A stretch of 64,000 bases of DNA from Rhododendron vialii (GCF_030253575.1 NC_080566.1:29919001-29983000), one strand, 5' to 3'. Counted from the stretch's first letter, positions 10,868 through 23,628 are shown. Made by a program: numbers and translations. The notes: generated from the sequence alone by a model not told the origin.

Positions 10868-12680
10868 CAATGGCGGAGCTATGTTGGGGCCAGGGGATTG
10901 CTTCGTTTGTCGATATATCAAATAAGATCACTCCAAGCGTAGGGTATAAGCGTCCAATTGAAGCATAAAAATCCTGAAGACCGGGATCGTACCCACGGGA
11001 ATAATTAGTATGGCTTTACTGGATTTGTAGAAGTAAGCAAGTTTTTCGGCTTTTAGGTAGCCAACTTTGTTTTACATTTGCGGTGGAAAGTAAAAAGACT
11101 AAATTAAAAACGAATTAACTAGGATAAAAAGCAGGTTAGGTCTAGGAATTACTAACACCCACGACTCGAGTTAAATCACATTTCTCACCCAATTACGCGG
11201 TTTAAGATACTCAATTAAGGTTCATAAACTGGAAAATAAAATGGTTTGGTTACCAAGCTAGCTATAGAATTTATTTAGCAAACACCTCGAGCGACAGAGT
11301 TCCAAGCATCATGTGTGGTAAGTAGGCGATGCTCTTATCTACACATAATCAAGGAGGTTAACACCTTAGCAATTTGACAAATAAATCCAAACCCCACATC
11401 AATTTTCGAACCAAAGATTCAAACTTTATTGGTGAAAAATGCAATTTTTACTCGAGTCAACCTTGGAAAACTACTCACACATATCTATGAAGATAAGAGC
11501 AAGCAAAAATCTACTAAGCATAGTGAAATAACAACGCTAGAAGAAAATTAGATTAAACGATAGATCGGAGTAGTGGCTACAACTTTAATGAAGACAAAAG
11601 TAGCAAAAACTAATTAACTAAAACAGGAAAATAAAATTTAAAGTGCTGGAAATGAAGAACCATGAAGAACAATTCAAAAAGCAAGTAAATCTAGGTTAAA
11701 TCTAAATTATGCAATAAAAAAGTTGTTTGTACAATGTGACGTCACGGGCTTTTATACTCCAAGGTACGCGCACGGAATATTCTCCAGGAGATCCAAAAAA
11801 ATCCTTCTCTAAGACCCTCGGTATCAATGGCAAAGGTCTTAAGTTGCTGTGCCTGAAGGGGTCTCGGTACCGATTGAACATAATACTTCCCATCGATGCC
11901 GAAGTGGATAGGGGCTGTTCATGTGACAGCTCGGATCGATTGATGCTTTGATGGTCTACCGATGCCGACGTGGTTAGAAGCTAGCGTAAGGAGTTCGCTA
12001 CCGATTGAACAAAATTCCTTCTACCGATGCCGACGTGGTTATGGCCAGCACTTGGTCTTGCTCTCTGCCTTGGCCATTGCCTTGCCTTGGTGAGCTGACG
12101 GTTCATCTTCGGGTCCTTGAGTCTCTTGACAAGCTTCAGGCTTTAAAACTCTTTTATTTGGTGAATTTTTACAAAACGAAACTAGAATACCTTATGAGCA
12201 AAAACAATTAAATCAACTAAATTAACGATAAAATTAACTAAAATTAGATAACTAGCGCACCCTACATTGCATTGTCGGGTGCTTTTCAGGGACCCCAACC
12301 CCTCCGGCCCCTATACTCCGAGCTCGTTTTAAAATTTTAATTTTTTATATATATCTAATTTTTAATAGTATTGATGATTATTCTTGTATAGCTACTTATT
12401 ATCTTAATAATTTTGGTTTGATTAGATAAAAAACCCGATTCTTTTATATTCTCATTTCTCAATTTCTTTCATAAATAAAAAATAAGCACGTAACAGATGA
12501 AGTAGCTTAAAGAAAAAATACAAAATGAGTGATATATTTTAGTTGTATTAGGGTAGGATAATTTCAATGTGCAAATATAATGTATTGGAAAAAAAAAATA
12601 TAATAAGTATACATTCCGATAAAAAAACATACGTCTACTAAGCCGGGGCCCCTAGGTTCACAATCTTGGCTCCGCCACTG
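10868..12680. mobile_element. hAT-type non-autonomous element
   Basis: Ends CAATGGCGGAGC and GCTCCGCCACTG are inverted repeats, flanked by a perfect 8-bp duplication TTGAAAAG (10860-10867 and 12681-12688). No transposase is visible. Most of the interior is a solo LTR inserted later (10899-12288). Without that insertion the element would be only about 420 bp. Confidence 0.88.
10899..12288 (-). mobile_element. Probable solo LTR nested in the hAT element
   Basis: Bounded by TGCTTCGTTTG and GTGCTTTTCA, so it has TG...CA ends, with flanks GGGAT (10894-10898) and GGGAC (12289-12293), a 4/5 match. Length is 1390 bp with no protease or polymerase reading frame. On the minus strand it begins TGAAAAGCACCC. 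The interior has degenerate internal repeats (ACCGATGCCGACGTGG near 11960 and 12022; TACCGATTGAACA near 11870 and 11999). I infer a Ty3/gypsy-type LTR left after recombination between two LTRs. The family is uncertain. Confidence 0.6.
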
Positions 12681-12688
12681 TTGAAAAG

Positions 12689-13785
12689 ATTTTTTTTAAA
12701 AAAATTTCTTTCACCTTGACTTGAAAAGATGTTAGTTGTAACAACAAAGAAAAAGAAGGTAATCTACAATATTGAAAATAACATATGAATATTGTTGAAG
12801 TAGAGAGAAAAGCTGAAAACTTTATGTTTATAATACTAGTAATTAATGATGAAATAAACTTACAATAAGTTAAGTAAAATGAAAAACGCATGCGGTCATG
12901 CAGAGGCTTCATTTCTTTTTTCCCTTATTAAAAAGTTAATTAAGATTGACTTGCTTTTTAATTTTTATCTTCTTTTGGCTTAAACAAAGGACCCGGCTTC
13001 TCAGTGGTCTAACTGCAGAGCGTCCATGCAGTTGTATCATAGTCGTTCATCTTTGCATTCAACGGCCATATTTTAAAAACTTTTCCAGGGAAAATGTTCT
13101 GCGGAAAAGTTTTTTTTTTTTTTAATCTCGATTGTTAAAAACACCATCCGACGGCTGCGAACACTCTAACTTCAGCTCTGCAATTCATGTTTCGACTGCA
13201 GACAAGCCCTTGTGCTAAACAAATTACGAACTTTTTTAAGCATTTGATTGGTTTGGTAGTACTGGGTCACTACCGTGGACTTTGACGAGTGGAGGTGTAT
13301 CAATTATACACCTCAAACCAGTGACGGTAGAGGGTGGACATATACGCTTTGGTAACTACCCCAAAGTCAAACCACTGAAAATCAAAATAACAGTAAATGA
13401 GGATGGTGATCATTGACAAAGTGGGTCAACATTGGTCAACTTTTTGCATGTTGATTGTTTGGGGTTTTTTTCCTTTTCAATATTGTATACATTAGTACGT
13501 GGGAGTTATTGGGGTGTTAATAGATTAGTCCACAAGAAATTTCAGAGACTATATTCAAAGTCCTGAATCACAAAAGCTCACGACGGAGCTCGAACCCTGA
13601 CCTCTCACATGAAAAAATAATGAATTTATCACAAAATCGGATGTTGCCATAAATTCACAATCAGACATTTGTAAATTTACCATAAATTTACAAAAAAATG
13701 TCCATTACGATAAATTTGTCACATAAGTATAGAAAGATAAACAAACATGAGAAATTTACCATATATAAGGCTTATATTTAAAATA
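12689..13785. other. Intergenic, one short hairpin
   Basis: No gene. The only structure I note is a 9-bp perfect stem GAGGTGTAT/ATACACCTC with a 5-nt loop (13292-13314) inside a looser inverted repeat of about 130 bp. Confidence 0.5.
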
Positions 13786-14064
13786 CCCACTCTGTCTCTT
13801 TTCAAGTGTCCAGCTTCGTAACTTCAATTCATTAAGGAAGCATCATCATTACACGTTTCACGTTAACTTTTACCTCCACTATTTCTACTTACCCTCTATG
13901 GAGACATTATTATTACACTTTTACTCACTAACTTTTCAGAATGAAATATACTTTTATGGACAAAATAAAAAATGTACAAACTTTTACCCACTAACTTTAC
14001 AAAACGAACTTTTATTAAGAGACAGTCCAAAACAAAATACTGGACACTAAAAAAGGGACGGAGG
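13786..14064. mobile_element. Stowaway-like MITE
   Basis: Termini CCACTCTGTCTCTTTT and AAAAGGGACGGAGG, extended by GTGTCCAG/CTGGACAC, are inverted repeats with TA on both sides. This is the Tc1/mariner Stowaway pattern (CTCCCTCCGTCCC-type ends). Confidence 0.75.
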
Positions 14065-15689
14065 TACTAATTATAAATATAGAAGATAGATTAAGCAGTT
14101 TAAAAAAAATTATGAACTACAGAAATTACTAAAATGAGCTTTTGATTGAATGGTTGAAAATTTACTGAAAATTACAATGATTTGGAGAAGAAAGCATAAT
14201 ACATTAACAATATTTCTACGGATAGGAGAGTTGTTTATCAGAGGATAATGGGTAGGGTATTTTCTGTATGAAAGTGTGTGTGAATACAATAGCGAAGGGA
14301 GTTTGTTGTTTACTAAAGAGCTAGTGGAACTGGAATCCCGTAACTTCGTTTCTGCTTTCGGTGGTGCATTATGAGTGTCTTGCGGACTGAATATCATTAG
14401 GGCTAAGGTGCTGGCAAACATGTAAGGTTTGTTCTTATTTCGGTAATTTTGAGCAAGTTATTGACTGAAATAACCAGGGTAGCTGGCATCAAATAGGAAT
14501 TCAATGATTCTTTCTCCGAAATATGAATAAAAAGTCTTTGATGAATAGTGAAAATTAAAAGTCACCTTTCCTACTCATTGATTAACTTTTTTGGCATTTT
14601 TATGCAAATGCGACCTGGGTATCTTGGAGCAGTAAAATTATATGGGTCTTTTTTGGAGTAGATTCATCTGAATTTTCTACATATATCCACCTCTTGACTT
14701 GCTTGGGCCAGTAGCTGCTTTGCCAATTTTATTACTTAATTCAGAACTTTGTAAACTTGAACTTGGATTTAACTTTTGAAGGTTCAGAAAAACTACTTTT
14801 TGGGCTTCCAAGTCGTATGGTTGAAATTTGAAGTGGGCATTCTTCAATAGTTGTATGAATAGGATTTCACTGTGGAAGGGTTTGGACTGAGTTATTAGGT
14901 TGAATCTTAAGGACTGGGGATGTTCCTGTGGGTGGAAAATGCTTTAGGATATGTGTTGTGCTACCTCTCCACGAAAATGCTTTAGGATTTGTCCATTCAC
15001 TTTTTTTAAGTGAAAAAATAATATGGTTTTATAAATTAAGAAAAAGTGGACATCTATTATGAGATGAAGAAGAAAATAAAACAATATATGGACTAAAACT
15101 GGCATTGGTCCCCTTCTACAAAAAAAAAAAGCATTGGTAGGCTTAGTGGTCACAGTCTCAAACTTAGGAGTTTGCTCTATCTTAAGATTTCAGATTTGAA
15201 ACCTTCTAATTAAGCAACAACACTGGTTGCTAACTTTTAGAAAAGTAGTTATCATTTTTCAAAAGTGGCAAAAGAAATGACAACTACGTACCAACCCGCA
15301 TCCACAAACTCAAAAGTTTTTCAAATATGACAAATGCCATTTTATTTGCCAAATTTGAGAAAATTAATGGCAAGGTTGCCATTTCTTATTAAGAGAGAGA
15401 GAAAAATGCAAAATGGCATACATGAGTGTAGCACCTTTGCAATTTTTTGGCAAAATGACACTATTCATTGGCCAAAAATGAAAATGGTAAGGATGAAATA
15501 GCAAACACTGATGTGGATGCTTTTAGATTCTATCAACTCCTTTAGGACCAGTCCATATAATACTCTGATTTGGCTTCAATTGGAACCTCCACAAAGATCC
15601 CGCAAGTGAGCGGTGGGATTGATTGTTCAGAATTAGTCGACGTATGCGTAAGCTAATTTAGACACCTGAGTCATAAAAAAAATGGAGTC
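14065..15689. other. Intergenic, nothing recognised
   Basis: No recognisable gene or RNA. Short ORFs on both strands have no family motif. A block at about 15290-15500 rich in TTGCCA/TGGCAA motifs may be an old MITE. Confidence 0.5.
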
Positions 15690-16385
15690 AAATCCCGTCC
15701 ACTATACCTTTTCCTCTAGTCCGGCGCATTAGTTTGGCCTTTTGTGAGCCATTCCCGAGCTCACAACAATGATAGAAACTGTTCACTTTTTAGAGGTTGT
15801 CGAGAACAACGACCACACCAAAAATTACGTTGATCGGATACCATTTGATGTCATTTCAAAATGCATTAGGGGGTGTTTCCGGTAGTGAAAAATTTGTAGA
15901 TTTTTATTTGTGGTTGAGAAGTTGTTAGGTGTTTTCGGTAGTGAATAAGTTGTTGAGAAATGTCAAGTTGTTTCCGGTAGTGAATGAGGTGTTGATGATT
16001 TGTGAGTAGGGTTACCGTAGCAAAAATAGTTTTTGCTGACAAATTTTTTGTTAGTGGAAACGAAATGTGAAAATGCTGAAAGTTTTTTGTTAAGGAAAAC
16101 GAAATGGAAAAATGCGTTAAATTTTTTGTGATTTTTGTTAGTGGAAACACCCCTAGTTTTGGAGAGCTGTGTTGAAGGGTTGCAATCCTGCGTTGCGCCT
16201 TCTTTTTTTTTAAAACAACATTAATGCATTTTGAAATGATATCAAATGGTATCCGATCAACGTGATTTTTGGCGTGGCCGTTGTTCTCGACGAGCTCTAA
16301 AACATGAACGGTTTCGATCACTGTTGTGGACCCCGCGAAAGGACGAACTGGACAGGACCGGAGGAAATGTATACTAGATGGGATC
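15690..16385. repeat. Long inverted repeat with a nested TA-flanked element
   Basis: Arms of roughly 180 bp (about 15690-15868 and 16205-16385) are diverged reverse complements, sharing for example GTTGATCGGATACCATTTGA (left) and its complement (right). Between them at 15869-16153 lies a separate small element with ends GGGGTGTTTCC/GGAAACACCCC and TA on each side. Confidence 0.65.
15869..16153. mobile_element. TA-flanked MITE nested in the inverted repeat
   Basis: An 11-bp terminal inverted repeat GGGGTGTTTCC, flanked by TA dinucleotides (15867-15868, 16154-16155). It contains internal repeats of TTTCCGGTAGTGAA and TTAGTGGAAACG. Class uncertain (mariner-like by its flanks). Confidence 0.5.
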
Positions 16386-16403
16386 TAACTCGTAAAAAAA
16401 ATA

Positions 16404-16664
16404 CTCCATCTGTTCCCATTCTTTAGTCCTTTTTGAGAGTTCGTGTCTTTTTTCAATTGATTATATCTTGCAATCTATAATTTTTTAGGTGTTTTTGAAA
16501 CTTTTAAAAGAGCTCATTGAGATCAACGAGTATCAAACAAGATCCATCAGATCAAAAAAAAATTCTAATGAGATTCATATCGCATATTACCAATTAAAAG
16601 TTGTAATTAATTTTTTATCTGATTAGGATAAGAACGATGTACAAAAGAATAGGGACGGGTGGAG
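16404..16664. mobile_element. Stowaway-like MITE
   Basis: Ends CTCCATCTGTTCCCATTCTT and AAGAATAGGGACGGGTGGAG are inverted repeats with TA on both sides (16402-16403, 16665-16666). This matches the Stowaway consensus of plants. Confidence 0.8.
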
Positions 16665-18398
16665 TACTGACATTGCCATTGGTAAGCGTTTCCATCTCTT
16701 TGTTCAAAAAGCTTTCACATGATGATGTAAAAGATGTACCCGCGCGTTCACATGTCTGATCTCACTTTTATGGGGTAAATTTCACTGACCTCCCCTAAGG
16801 TTTCTGACATAAACAGAGACCTCCCTTGAGATTTCTGAAATATCACTGTCCTCCTTTCCTTTTTCTGACATTTTTAATATTCCCCCTTCTGTTAATCTGT
16901 TCCCAAGAGGCGTTAACTTTTGTGTCAAAATGACAAACGCACCCTTGCCCTTCCATCTCTCTCTGCCATACTAGAAACCCAGCACAAATCCTATTGACAT
17001 TATACCAATGGTGCATCACAACTCCAACTTTGGACAAGCCTTGGGCGAAGGATTTACAGGTAATTATACTTTCAGGTTTTACTCATGTTTTATCAGGTGA
17101 TGGTGGAGGTTAACGATGACAAAACTTGCTCAAATACACAAAATTCTTATTATTGTAATTGACAAATTCTAAGCCACTGATAGTTACCAAAAAAAAAAAA
17201 AAAGAAGATTTTGGTAGCTAATGTTGGATTAATTAACAAATACTCCCTCCGTCCCAAATTTTTTGTCCGGTCCGCAAAACGGAGTATATAGAACACACGT
17301 TGTACATCCATTGTCGGGGCGTTCGATTATTTGATTTGAACCATTCACTCTATTAATTTTTTTTGATTGATATCAATAACCATTTGATCGCTAAAATTTA
17401 CCTCACAATTTCTTTTTCGAAACCATTTTTACAATTTTTTCTCTTAGAAATCTTCTTTTTTCTAAGATATTGTGATTGCATAATTATCGATTTTTAATCA
17501 ACCTCAATTTTTACATGGAATACTTATGCGGAGTGACAAAACAGTTCCCCATGCATGTGATGGGCGCTACAACCACTACTCCTTGTCTCCTTTTGACGAC
17601 CCCCATTTTTCGTCCTACTTTTTCAGCTTCTCTAATTTTTTAAGTCCTATTTTACTTATGTGTTGATTTACCACATTTGTGTATGTGCACATGCATATAT
17701 AGATTATTTCAGTTATTTCTGCCTTCATTTCTCGACATTACTATACAAGCATTTGTATTATTTTATTATCATGGTTGTTTGATGCACAAGACAATGAAAA
17801 AAAAATTGATGTAGTCTTTCTTCTGTTGTTCCGCGTCTTGATGGGTCAACTTTAGTTTTAACGAAGAAAGATGCAAAGAACTCTTCTAAATTGTACTTAA
17901 AGTTAGAAGTAGTTGTACATCCGGTAGAGTTTGTTCCTAACATAATTTTAAAGTATATGCTTTAATTCTACGATTTTAAACTTATAATCCATTAAAAATT
18001 AATGCAAACTAACAACGGCGATTTTTTTGAATAAAATAACGAAGCCCAAAACCCAGATAATTAATTTTTTCTCTCCCCAATTTTGTTATTATTGGACATT
18101 GTGGCTTGTGGTGCTCATCTTCTTATGTTTTTATTTTGTTAGCTTAAGCTAGATTTGATCTTTGTGGTTAGTTTGTAGAGGCTCTCCATTCTTACACCAA
18201 CCTTTTGTGTCACATCCTAGATTTTCAACATAATGTTAACAATATTTCTAAAAGTAAAAATGACACAATCTCTCTCTTGCCCCCTTTTCTCACATGATCT
18301 CTCTCTCTCTCTCCACCGTTCTTTTTGTTATCTCTCACTGCTAATCTTTCAGCCTCCGACGAGAAATCAAATCTGCTTAAGTGCTCTGGATTTTCGGC

Positions 18399-18400
<2 letters not shown>

Positions 18401-18446
<46 letters not shown>
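18401..18446 (+). repeat. (CT)n microsatellite inside the MULE
   Basis: About 46 bp of uninterrupted CT dinucleotides. It produces spurious Leu/Ser or Glu/Arg reading frames. Confidence 0.95.
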
Positions 18447-18451
<5 letters not shown>

Positions 18452-18704
18452 TCCCCAATCCAAGCCATGCGAAGATTTTGGTGTCATCATCATTCCATGA
18501 GAAGATTGATGCTGAGTTTTTTCATGAATCAAACTTCATTTTTATGGAGAGGGGTTGCTCTCTCTCTCTCTCTCTGAAAATCCCCAATCCAAGCCATGAG
18601 AAGATTTTGGTGTCATCATCATTCCATGAGAAGATTGATGCTGAGTTTTTTCATGAATCAAACTTCATTTTTATGGAGAGGGGTTGTTACTTCAGAAGCT
18701 CTAC
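18447..18704 (+). repeat. 129-bp tandem duplication inside the MULE
   Basis: Two copies start at 18447 and 18576 with GAAAATCCCCAATCCAAGCC and stay nearly identical up to GGGGTTG (18551-18557 and 18680-18686). The joint falls in CT repeats, suggesting slippage or unequal exchange there. High identity means it is recent. Confidence 0.9.
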
Positions 18705-20318
18705 AGGATGAATATGGGTTGGTGCTACATGAGTACTTCTAATGGAGGAATCTCTCAACTGGAGGCCCACGACAACTAGAAGTAGGTATCAGCTAGATTA
18801 AGAAACAAAAAAAATTGGGGCAAACATAGAACCAAATATTTTGTCAAAAGAAGAAAATTTGGCTTATCAGTTACTCGAACATACATGTAAAACAAAAAAA
18901 ATACTATGTCATGGCACAGTTTTCTCTAAGAACTTACATCAAACACCTGTTGGGCATTGGTCAAGCGAAATCCCTACCTCAAAGATCAAAAGCACAAATC
19001 CAAAGCTCAAGCAAATCCTAGACTCCGAAAACTTCAAAATCAACCGAGAACAGCATCGCCTACCCATACTCTATATCTCTATTTAAGAGTATCAAAGCAT
19101 TCCAACCCATCCTCTCAACCCTCCTCCATTTGAGAGTATTGGATTTTGATCCTCTATATTTAGAGGGTAAGAGAAAATATAGAAGATCATCTCCATAACA
19201 CTATTCACCTTTTTAAAAGACATTTTACTCCTTGTAAGCTTTTCTTACTAAATTTTTATACCAACCATATTCTTATGAGAGTATAAAATAAAGTTTTTTT
19301 TTCGTAAAGTGATTTTAGAGGGAAAAATAGAGGGTTTGTGGTTGGAGTAAATAGGAATCGTGATTTCCTTTAAAATCACTTTATGAATAAAATAGAGTAT
19401 TTTGATACTCTCAAATAAAGTATTGGATTGGAGATGCTCTTTTAAATTTGCTTCTTTAATGAAGTTTAGTCATTAGCTTCAATTCTTTTAAAGTTTTAAA
19501 ATCACATATAAAATTGAAAACTTAATTGGTTTACTGGTTTTTATGATATTAGAAAAATCAGTTAGCAAAGTTGGATTTCTCATGTCTGAAAAGATTTTTT
19601 TGTTCAACGGCTCATGGCTGAAAAGATAATGGGTTCTATATTAGGAATAAAAGTCAAAGGGGCATTTTGGTAGTTTCAAGGTCACTAAACGTGACCTCTG
19701 CCATTCCCGTCAAGACATCTAACAGTCAAGTAACGGAAGGGGGAATATTGATATTGTCAGAAAAAGGAAGGGAGGGCAGTGAGATTTCAGAAACCTCAGG
19801 GGAGGTCTCTGTTTATGTCAGAAACCTTAGGGAGGTCAGTGAAATTTACCCCACTTTTATGCTACATACATAAACGCGTTTTGACCGAGACAGCGGTAGT
19901 CAACAGCCGACTATAATACTCCAACACCACTTGAATCACATCCCCCTCCGATGTATTCATGGGGCCGGCGCCGTTGCCTTCCCAAAATATCAAATCTGTG
20001 TCCACATCCATACCGGTACACTCGCGACAATCGTTTATACTCAACGCACAACTTATCAAATCATTCTCTGGGTATCTATACCGACTGGAGCTCATTTCAA
20101 GTTTCATACAAATGATTTAAGACGTTCGATTTGCGGCCGGAAACTAATTTTCACGCTAGCTTTTTACATAACAACACGATACGATGGAATATCAATAAAT
20201 GTTTGATCAATTCGGCTAATTTCTGGTAGTTTGAAATTTGCAGTCTAAGCCGCGTAGCCAAATTACCCGACAGATTGAGAAATTACTACGTGCTAGCTTC
20301 TGATCATGCACGGTGGAC

Positions 20319-20343
20319 CGTACGTAGCGTGCCGCTACGTACG
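20319..20343. repeat. Short perfect hairpin
   Basis: CGTACGTAGC and GCTACGTACG flank a 5-nt loop (GTGCC). No T tract follows, so it is not a terminator; function unknown. Confidence 0.6.
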
Positions 20344-20396
20344 TCGTGATCATATGCCTTTTTTCATTACCTATATTCCGTAAGGTTTAGAACTAA

Positions 20397-20785
20397 GGTC
20401 CTGATTGGATGCAGGTAAACGAGGGGATGAGTTAATATCCCGGATGAGGAGGTGATGCGACACCTTTGCCTTGGTTTGGCAACAAAGTTCACACTCGGAG
20501 GATTTCATCCCCAGTCGCTATTGCAATGATTTATGAAGGTTACGGGGTATTATTTACGGATAGTTAGTTAGTCCGGGTGGATGAGGCCCTCTTGGCCTCA
20601 TCCCCCCTCTCCCTCTATTCTAACTACAAAAATAACTTTATTCTCTATTTTATCCTCATCCAAATTAAGTATTTTTTTATTTTTTAATATCTCATTCAAA
20701 CCAACTAATTTTTTTAATACCATATTTTTTTTTATCACTTCCATAAATTATACCCCTTAAACTCATCCCGCATCCAATCGGACAG
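20397..20785. mobile_element. Tourist-like MITE
   Basis: Inverted ends GGTCCTGATTGGATGCAGG and CCCGCATCCAATCGGACAG with TAA on both sides (20394-20396, 20786-20788). Internal AT-rich sequence, no ORF. The 3-bp TAA duplication fits PIF/Harbinger. Confidence 0.65.
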
Positions 20786-23082
20786 TAACGGTGTATGAAT
20801 TCTACGTGGATGTAGTTGTAAAAAATATGGGGCACAGGTTTCATATCATCATCATCTCGTAGTACTAAAAAGAAAGAGAGTGAGAAGTCGCTCTCATTTT
20901 CTTTCAAGCCCAGTAGATCTCTTGAAATGCTGCATGTCGGCTGCAGGTACTGCCGACTTATACTGTTAATTAAAAAGACAAGAAAAGGGAAAGAGAGAAG
21001 AAGTTCCGAAAGCGTTAGGCAGTTTCCTGCCTGCATATATGCCGTCTGATTGATGACTGATCTGATCTGATCGATCCATTCATCAATGTGAATGCACACA
21101 ATTTTGTCCCTTTGACTGCACACGCACTTCACGCAAATCTTAACCATTTTCTAATTTCTTGTCACCGCCTACCTTATCCACCGCACAATTTTAGCACGTG
21201 CTTTTTCTAATTCCTATGTTCTAGTACAGAGTATTAAACACACGCAATAGGATGCATGATAAAGATTTTAATTTGCAGTTTAAAATTTGGCTTTTATTTA
21301 TTTTTATATATATATATATACACACACACAATATGCAAATACTAAAAACACCAAAAATCATTTACCTAGGATAGATGAAAACCAGAAAATGAGTTATATT
21401 CCTTGCACACACATTTTACACACTCCCGTAGAATTTTGCGAAAGGATTATTCAGTGCCCTAGGGGACTAGGACTGGCGACCGTCATGCAGTATGTTAGAT
21501 CTCTTGTCCACAATACATTGATGTGGAATCCAAAGTTGAGAATGATTCCTCGTAAATATGAGCTAAAGAAAATTTTTGAAATATCACGTGGCGATACTCG
21601 AGATGTACTAATTAAATACTCCTAAAAAATTTCTCTTTTTGTGAGGTCCACGCAGTGTATGAACAGTCCATAAATATATGGGTGGATAAATCTGTTTGTA
21701 TAAGTTGCTTGTGATTCTAATTCTTGGTTAGAAAAGTATGATATGGGTACGTAAGTAGAGTTGGTATATGTTTGTAAAAGGGTTTACATTTTTAGTAATA
21801 TTTTATACACTAAGTTTTTTTTTTGGAGAAAGGCAGAAATTTATAAAGGGGACCAAATGTAAAAGCTAAGTTAACATTATCAAAAAAAAAGAAAAAAGAA
21901 AAAGAAAAGCTAAGTTAACGAAAAGGTCCAATCAAGCAAACTTCCGTCAGCTTATATTGGACAGTACTATTTTGACACTGGAACAACATAAACTAGAAAA
22001 ATAATTTAAATTAGCTAGCCGCAAATCGAGTACACGTGAAAAATACCAAAATCTCGATATATATAACATAAATATATGTATGAAAAAGTTTCCTACTTTA
22101 ATTGTATGCTTCACTGCATACCTACCAAGATATGACTCATTCAAATAATTCTTTTACCGTACCATCTACAAAATAAACAATAAACACCAAATCAAGTGGT
22201 CGGATTTGGGGGCCGTTATCCTTAAGGGGCCGTTGTGGACTTAAGGACAACAACCCCCCTTAATCTTGAGTACGTGACAAGGACAGAGCGTTGTTGTGGG
22301 CTCAAAAAATGTTTGGATGATCACACTACGTGTCATTGGATAATATAGTACTAACAACAATATCTTGAGATTAATTTTTAATTTATTCAAAAATAAAAAG
22401 TCGAATGACTGAATGTGATTTTGAAAAATTATCCTACGACATCTTATGCCTCATAACTCGGTCCCTCTATCTTGAGTTTTCTTAATTTTTTTTCTTCTCT
22501 CAAATCACTAGAGAATAGAAATCTCTCTCAATGCATCTAGAATTATTAGGTTCCAAATGAATACCGAACTCTCTCGCCATAAAACACCTGAATTATTAAG
22601 TTTTCAAACGTTCTCTTCTTTTCGAGAGTTAATAGTGCTAGAAATGAGACTATTATGTATTATTTTTTAAATGTAACGAGTCTTTTGAGACCAATTATGA
22701 GGCAAAAATGAATTATTAGTACATATCGATCTTATAATTAACTTTTTAATTGCCGAGCAAAAAATAATAATAATTAACCTTTTAATTTAGTTTTTTTTTG
22801 GACTTGTGCGTAGAAAAAATATATTGCATATGAATCTAATTTTTGACCCCATTAATCAAAATTTCTGGCTCCACCCCTGGTAATATATATATACACATTG
22901 AGGGACATATATATAATACTATTACTCACATACTATTTAGTACTAGTCAAACACCTGGAAACAGTGAAACAAAAAAACTAGAAACAGCCTTTTTCACATT
23001 ACAATTTAATGAAGACCGCCTCCGTAGGTGGCAGGCATTACAAAAATACTAATTGTCTACACCGCCACCCCCAGTTCCTTGC

Positions 23083-23091
23083 TTATTTAAA
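23083..23091 (+). promoter_or_regulatory. Possible TATA box of the ERF gene
   Basis: TTATTTAAA lies about 130 bp before the ATG at 23222, a sensible distance for a plant core promoter with a 100-nt leader. A GCC-box-like ACCGCCACC at about 23061 lies just upstream. Prediction from sequence only. Confidence 0.4.
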
Positions 23092-23221
23092 CGTTTGCTT
23101 GGATAGGAGTTAACCTGTACTTGTCAACGTTGTACATTTGGAACTTTTTTCTTTTTCTTCGCAAAGAAATCAACTCTAGTACTATTTTTAGCACGATTTT
23201 TGTAAACGAGAGTATTATTAC

Positions 23222-23628
23222 ATGTGTGGGTTGAAGGTGGCGAATTCAAGGAGCTCCGGCGGAAAGGCGAGTTCGAGGCGGAGGGATAAGGAGAGGGAGA
23301 GAGAAGATGGGTTGCTGTCGTCACAACTACCGCAGCTGACTATGCTGTCCGGGTATAGTAGAGAGGTGGAGATGTCGGCGATGGTGTCAGCGCTGGCCCA
23401 TGTGGTGGCCGGAGAAGGGAGCGGAGGAGATTATGTGAATCAACCGGATGTGTTTTTGTGGGGTGGTAGGGAGAAGAGAGGCCGTGAAGAGGAGGAGGGT
23501 GGTGGTCTAGGTGGAGGTGGAGGTGGTGGAAGGGTGTCTGAATCCATTGCAAGAGGTTCTTCTGGAGCTTATGGCGACAAAATTTCATTTGGTGATTCAT
23601 TATCATTTTTGAAAGGTTAGCCTTTATT

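Larger units (their letters stand above)
16772..19851. mobile_element. Mutator-like element (MULE) with long terminal inverted repeats, no transposase
   Basis: The outermost sequence GGGGTAAATTTCACTGACCT is repeated in reverse at the right end. Similarity is strong for about 140 bp and weaker to about 200 bp. A perfect 9-bp duplication CACTTTTAT flanks the element (16763-16771 and 19852-19860). The 3.08 kb length, long TIRs and 9-bp duplication indicate a non-autonomous MULE. No transposase is present. The interior includes a partial Stowaway end (17252, CTCCCTCCGTCCC), CT tracts, a 129-bp tandem duplication and possibly captured host sequence. Confidence 0.85.
19861..23082. other. Intergenic region upstream of the ERF gene
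   Basis: No gene recognised. It contains a Tourist-like MITE (20397-20785), a 10-bp perfect palindrome (20319-20343), a (TA)n(CA)n microsatellite near 21307-21330 and AT-rich sequence. Confidence 0.55.

Noticed and set aside
18225-18711. Overlapping ORFs on both strands with long Leu/Ser or Glu/Arg runs
   Set aside because: They are translations of the CT/GA microsatellite and its tandem duplication, not genes.
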